A DNA stretch of 7,020 nucleotides, taken from contig CAZSBE010000134.1 in NCBI GenBank assembly GCA_964604955.1, positions 1-7,020 on the forward strand. Reading direction: 5' to 3'. Origin of the DNA: JALGWA01 sp964604955 (GTDB taxonomy: Bacteria; Arandabacterota; Arandabacteria; Arandabacterales; JALGWA01). The notes beneath the pieces are model-generated. The model saw nothing but the letters and a program-made list of their open reading frames with translations. It was not told the DNA's origin and did not search any database. Shown piece after piece: positions 5,893 to 7,020 of this stretch (positions are counted from its first letter, which is position 1; every line of letters begins with the position of its first letter). Made by a program: the position numbers and the translations under genes.

Positions 5893-6795
5893 TTAGACCA
5901 GGAAGGAGAGCGCGAGGAGAAGGACTGTAACCGTCTGCGAAACTATGGTGATCCGGCTCGCGTTGATGGTGCTCTCGCGGCTCCCGAGAGCGCGGCCGGG
6001 CACGAGATGCCTGTAGCCCAGCAGAAGCGGCACGCCCGCAACGGCCGCGACCGGCTGGTAGAACCCGAGCACTATGCCGGCGCCTATCCAGACATATGCC
6101 GCCACATAGGCCAAGAGAAAGAGCCGGTAGCCGCCCTCCCTCCCGATCGCAACCACGAGGGTTTTCTTGCCGCCTCTCCTGTCCCACTCCTCATCAAGGA
6201 CCTCGTTCACCAGGAGTATGGCTAGAACGAGAAGCCCCGCGGGCAGGGAGACGGCGAATGCCGTTAAGTCGAGGCGGCCGGCCTGGGCGATATAGCTTCC
6301 GGCGACGAGCAGCGGCCCGAAACACAGAAACACCGCGACCTCGCCGAGGCCGCGATAGGAGAGCTTCACTGGAAGGGCCGTGTAGAAAAGGCCGCCCGCT
6401 ATGCCCGCAACGCATATGAAGATGACGGAGTTACCGGGAACCAGGCTGTTGAGATACAGGCCCAGGAGAGCGCCCACCGCCAGGAAGGCCGCGGATGCCG
6501 TGATTACGGCCCGGGAGGAGACGAGCCCGTCCTGGATCACCCGGCTCCCGCCCGAGAACGGAGTGGGCTCGGGGTTCTGCGTGTCGCAGCCCGTCTTGTA
6601 GTCGAAGTAATCGTTCGCGAGGTTGGCGCCCAGGTGAACGCATGCTATGCCGCCGGCAGTCAAAAGCAGGCGACGCAGGCCCAGCGACCCGGTCCTGTAG
6701 TAGGCCGCAAAAGCCCCCAGAAGAACGGGGAACAGAGACGCCGAGAGAAACGGCGCCCGCGAAGCGCGGATCCAGAGAGCGGGTCTAGAACTCAT
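5893..6795 (-). CDS. menA: UbiA-family prenyltransferase, probable 1,4-dihydroxy-2-naphthoate polyprenyltransferase
   Basis: An integral membrane enzyme that joins a polyprenyl tail to an aromatic head group, in MenA giving demethylmenaquinone. It is 300 aa with about eight to nine helices. The first Mg-diphosphate motif is NDYFDYKTGCD (61-71), followed by PTPFSGGSRVIQDG (77-90), a MenA-like run. The second Asp motif is NEVLDEEWD (197-205), followed by GGKKTLVV, close to the NxxxDxxxD-AGKRTL pattern. YRGLGEVAVFLCFGP (147-161) is also MenA-like. The head group cannot be proven from the sequence; other UbiA members use different aromatics. The ATG overlaps the end of the upstream flavin/iron-sulfur gene by 11 nt and has no clear ribosome site, so it is probably translated by coupling. 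No other menaquinone genes are in the window. Confidence 0.85.
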   Translation of the reverse strand: MSSRPALWIRASRAPFLSASLFPVLLGAFAAYYRTGSLGLRRLLLTAGGIACVHLGANLANDYFDYKTGCDTQNPEPTPFSGGSRVIQDGLVSSRAVITASAAFLAVGALLGLYLNSLVPGNSVIFICVAGIAGGLFYTALPVKLSYRGLGEVAVFLCFGPLLVAGSYIAQAGRLDLTAFAVSLPAGLLVLAILLVNEVLDEEWDRRGGKKTLVVAIGREGGYRLFLLAYVAAYVWIGAGIVLGFYQPVAAVAGVPLLLGYRHLVPGRALGSRESTINASRITIVSQTVTVLLLALSFLV

Positions 6796-7020
6796 CGGGC
6801 AGTGTTTCTATTTCATCCAGGGAGAAGACGGGGCCATGGCGGCAAACGTACTTGCTGCCGATATTGCATCGTCCGCAAAGGCCGGCGCCGCATTTCATTT
6901 TCATCTCGAGCGTCGTTATGACGTCCGCCGGCACGAAGCCCATCTTCCTCGCCGAGAGGATGACGAACTTTATCATTATGGGAGGGCCGCAGGTCACGAG
7001 CACGGAGTCAGAAGGCGGAT
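6785..7020 (-). CDS. FAD/NAD(P)-binding [2Fe-2S] oxidoreductase subunit, C-terminal part (hydrogenase-gamma / PyrK / AsrB type)
   Basis: Partial: the reading frame is open to the right edge, and only the last 78 or so residues are seen. They start just before VTCGPPIMIKFV, the end of the NAD-binding fold in the ferredoxin-reductase-like family. Next comes DVITTLEMKMKCGAGLCGRC, then a fourth cysteine in KYVCRHGPVF. The C-x4-C-x2-C-x7-C spacing is the C-terminal [2Fe-2S] site found in PyrK, the gamma subunits of cytosolic NiFe (sulf)hydrogenases, and anaerobic sulfite reductase subunit B. The MKCGxGxCGxCNIGxKYVCxxGPVF wording fits the hydrogenase/sulfite-reductase group better than PyrK. Such proteins pass electrons between NAD(P)H and an iron-sulfur partner in the cytoplasm. 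The partner genes should lie just beyond the edge. Confidence 0.85.
   Translation of the reverse strand, partial: PPSDSVLVTCGPPIMIKFVILSARKMGFVPADVITTLEMKMKCGAGLCGRCNIGSKYVCRHGPVFSLDEIETLPDEF

Noticed and set aside
7001..7003. GTG at 7003 as the start of a small 72-aa protein
   Set aside because: The frame stays open to the edge, and the sequence is clearly the C-terminal end of a larger flavin/[2Fe-2S] subunit; this GTG encodes an internal Val just before the CGPP motif.
1..7020. CRISPR array, defence system, prophage, insertion sequence, tRNA or rRNA gene
   Set aside because: No spaced repeats, transposase, phage or nuclease-like proteins, and no tRNA-like cloverleaf, were seen on either strand; the window is nearly filled by recognisable metabolic and translation genes.

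Overview
The window is a compact, GC-rich bacterial chromosome segment in which every credible gene lies on the minus strand, so transcription runs from the right edge to the left edge. Nothing in it suggests a phage, plasmid, insertion sequence or CRISPR array. The gene content points to an anaerobic or facultatively anaerobic bacterium with a respiratory quinone. I cannot assign a phylum from sequence alone. The unusual arginyl-tRNA synthetase hints at a lineage outside the well-studied groups.

In transcription order (right to left) there are nine genes. (1) The C-terminal end of an FAD/NAD(P)-binding iron-sulfur protein of the hydrogenase-gamma/PyrK type runs off the right edge. (2) A UbiA-family prenyltransferase, most like MenA, overlaps it by 11 nt. 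A 57-nt gap then carries a near-consensus sigma-70 promoter. (3) A long-chain trans-polyprenyl diphosphate synthase follows. (4) Next is ApbE, the FAD:protein FMN transferase. (5) A NusG-domain-II protein. (6) A Gx-transporter / 'heptaprenyl diphosphate synthase component I' membrane protein. (7) An RseC/MucC-family membrane protein. (8) RsfS, the ribosomal silencing factor. (9) ArgS, arginyl-tRNA synthetase. About 80 non-coding bases at the left edge hold a 13-bp tandem duplication and a GC-rich hairpin.

Genes 2 to 7 make a coherent story. The polyprenyl synthase would make the isoprenoid tail, the MenA-like enzyme would attach it to a naphthoate-type head group, and ApbE would load FMN covalently onto extracytoplasmic redox proteins. 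The NusG-II, Gx and RseC proteins are families often found beside ApbE and Rnf-type complexes. The Rnf/Nqr subunits and any obvious ApbE substrate are missing from the window. The upstream flavin/[2Fe-2S] protein is a plausible electron-input partner. Genes 8 and 9 are housekeeping translation genes coupled to the end of the run.

The items most worth a second look are these: an ArgRS whose HIGH motif has lost both histidines and the glycine and which carries roughly 100 extra residues in its catalytic core; an RsfS gene whose best-placed ribosome site points to an ATT start; the ApbE/NusG-II/Gx/RseC/quinone cluster without Rnf; and the internal promoter that splits the cluster.
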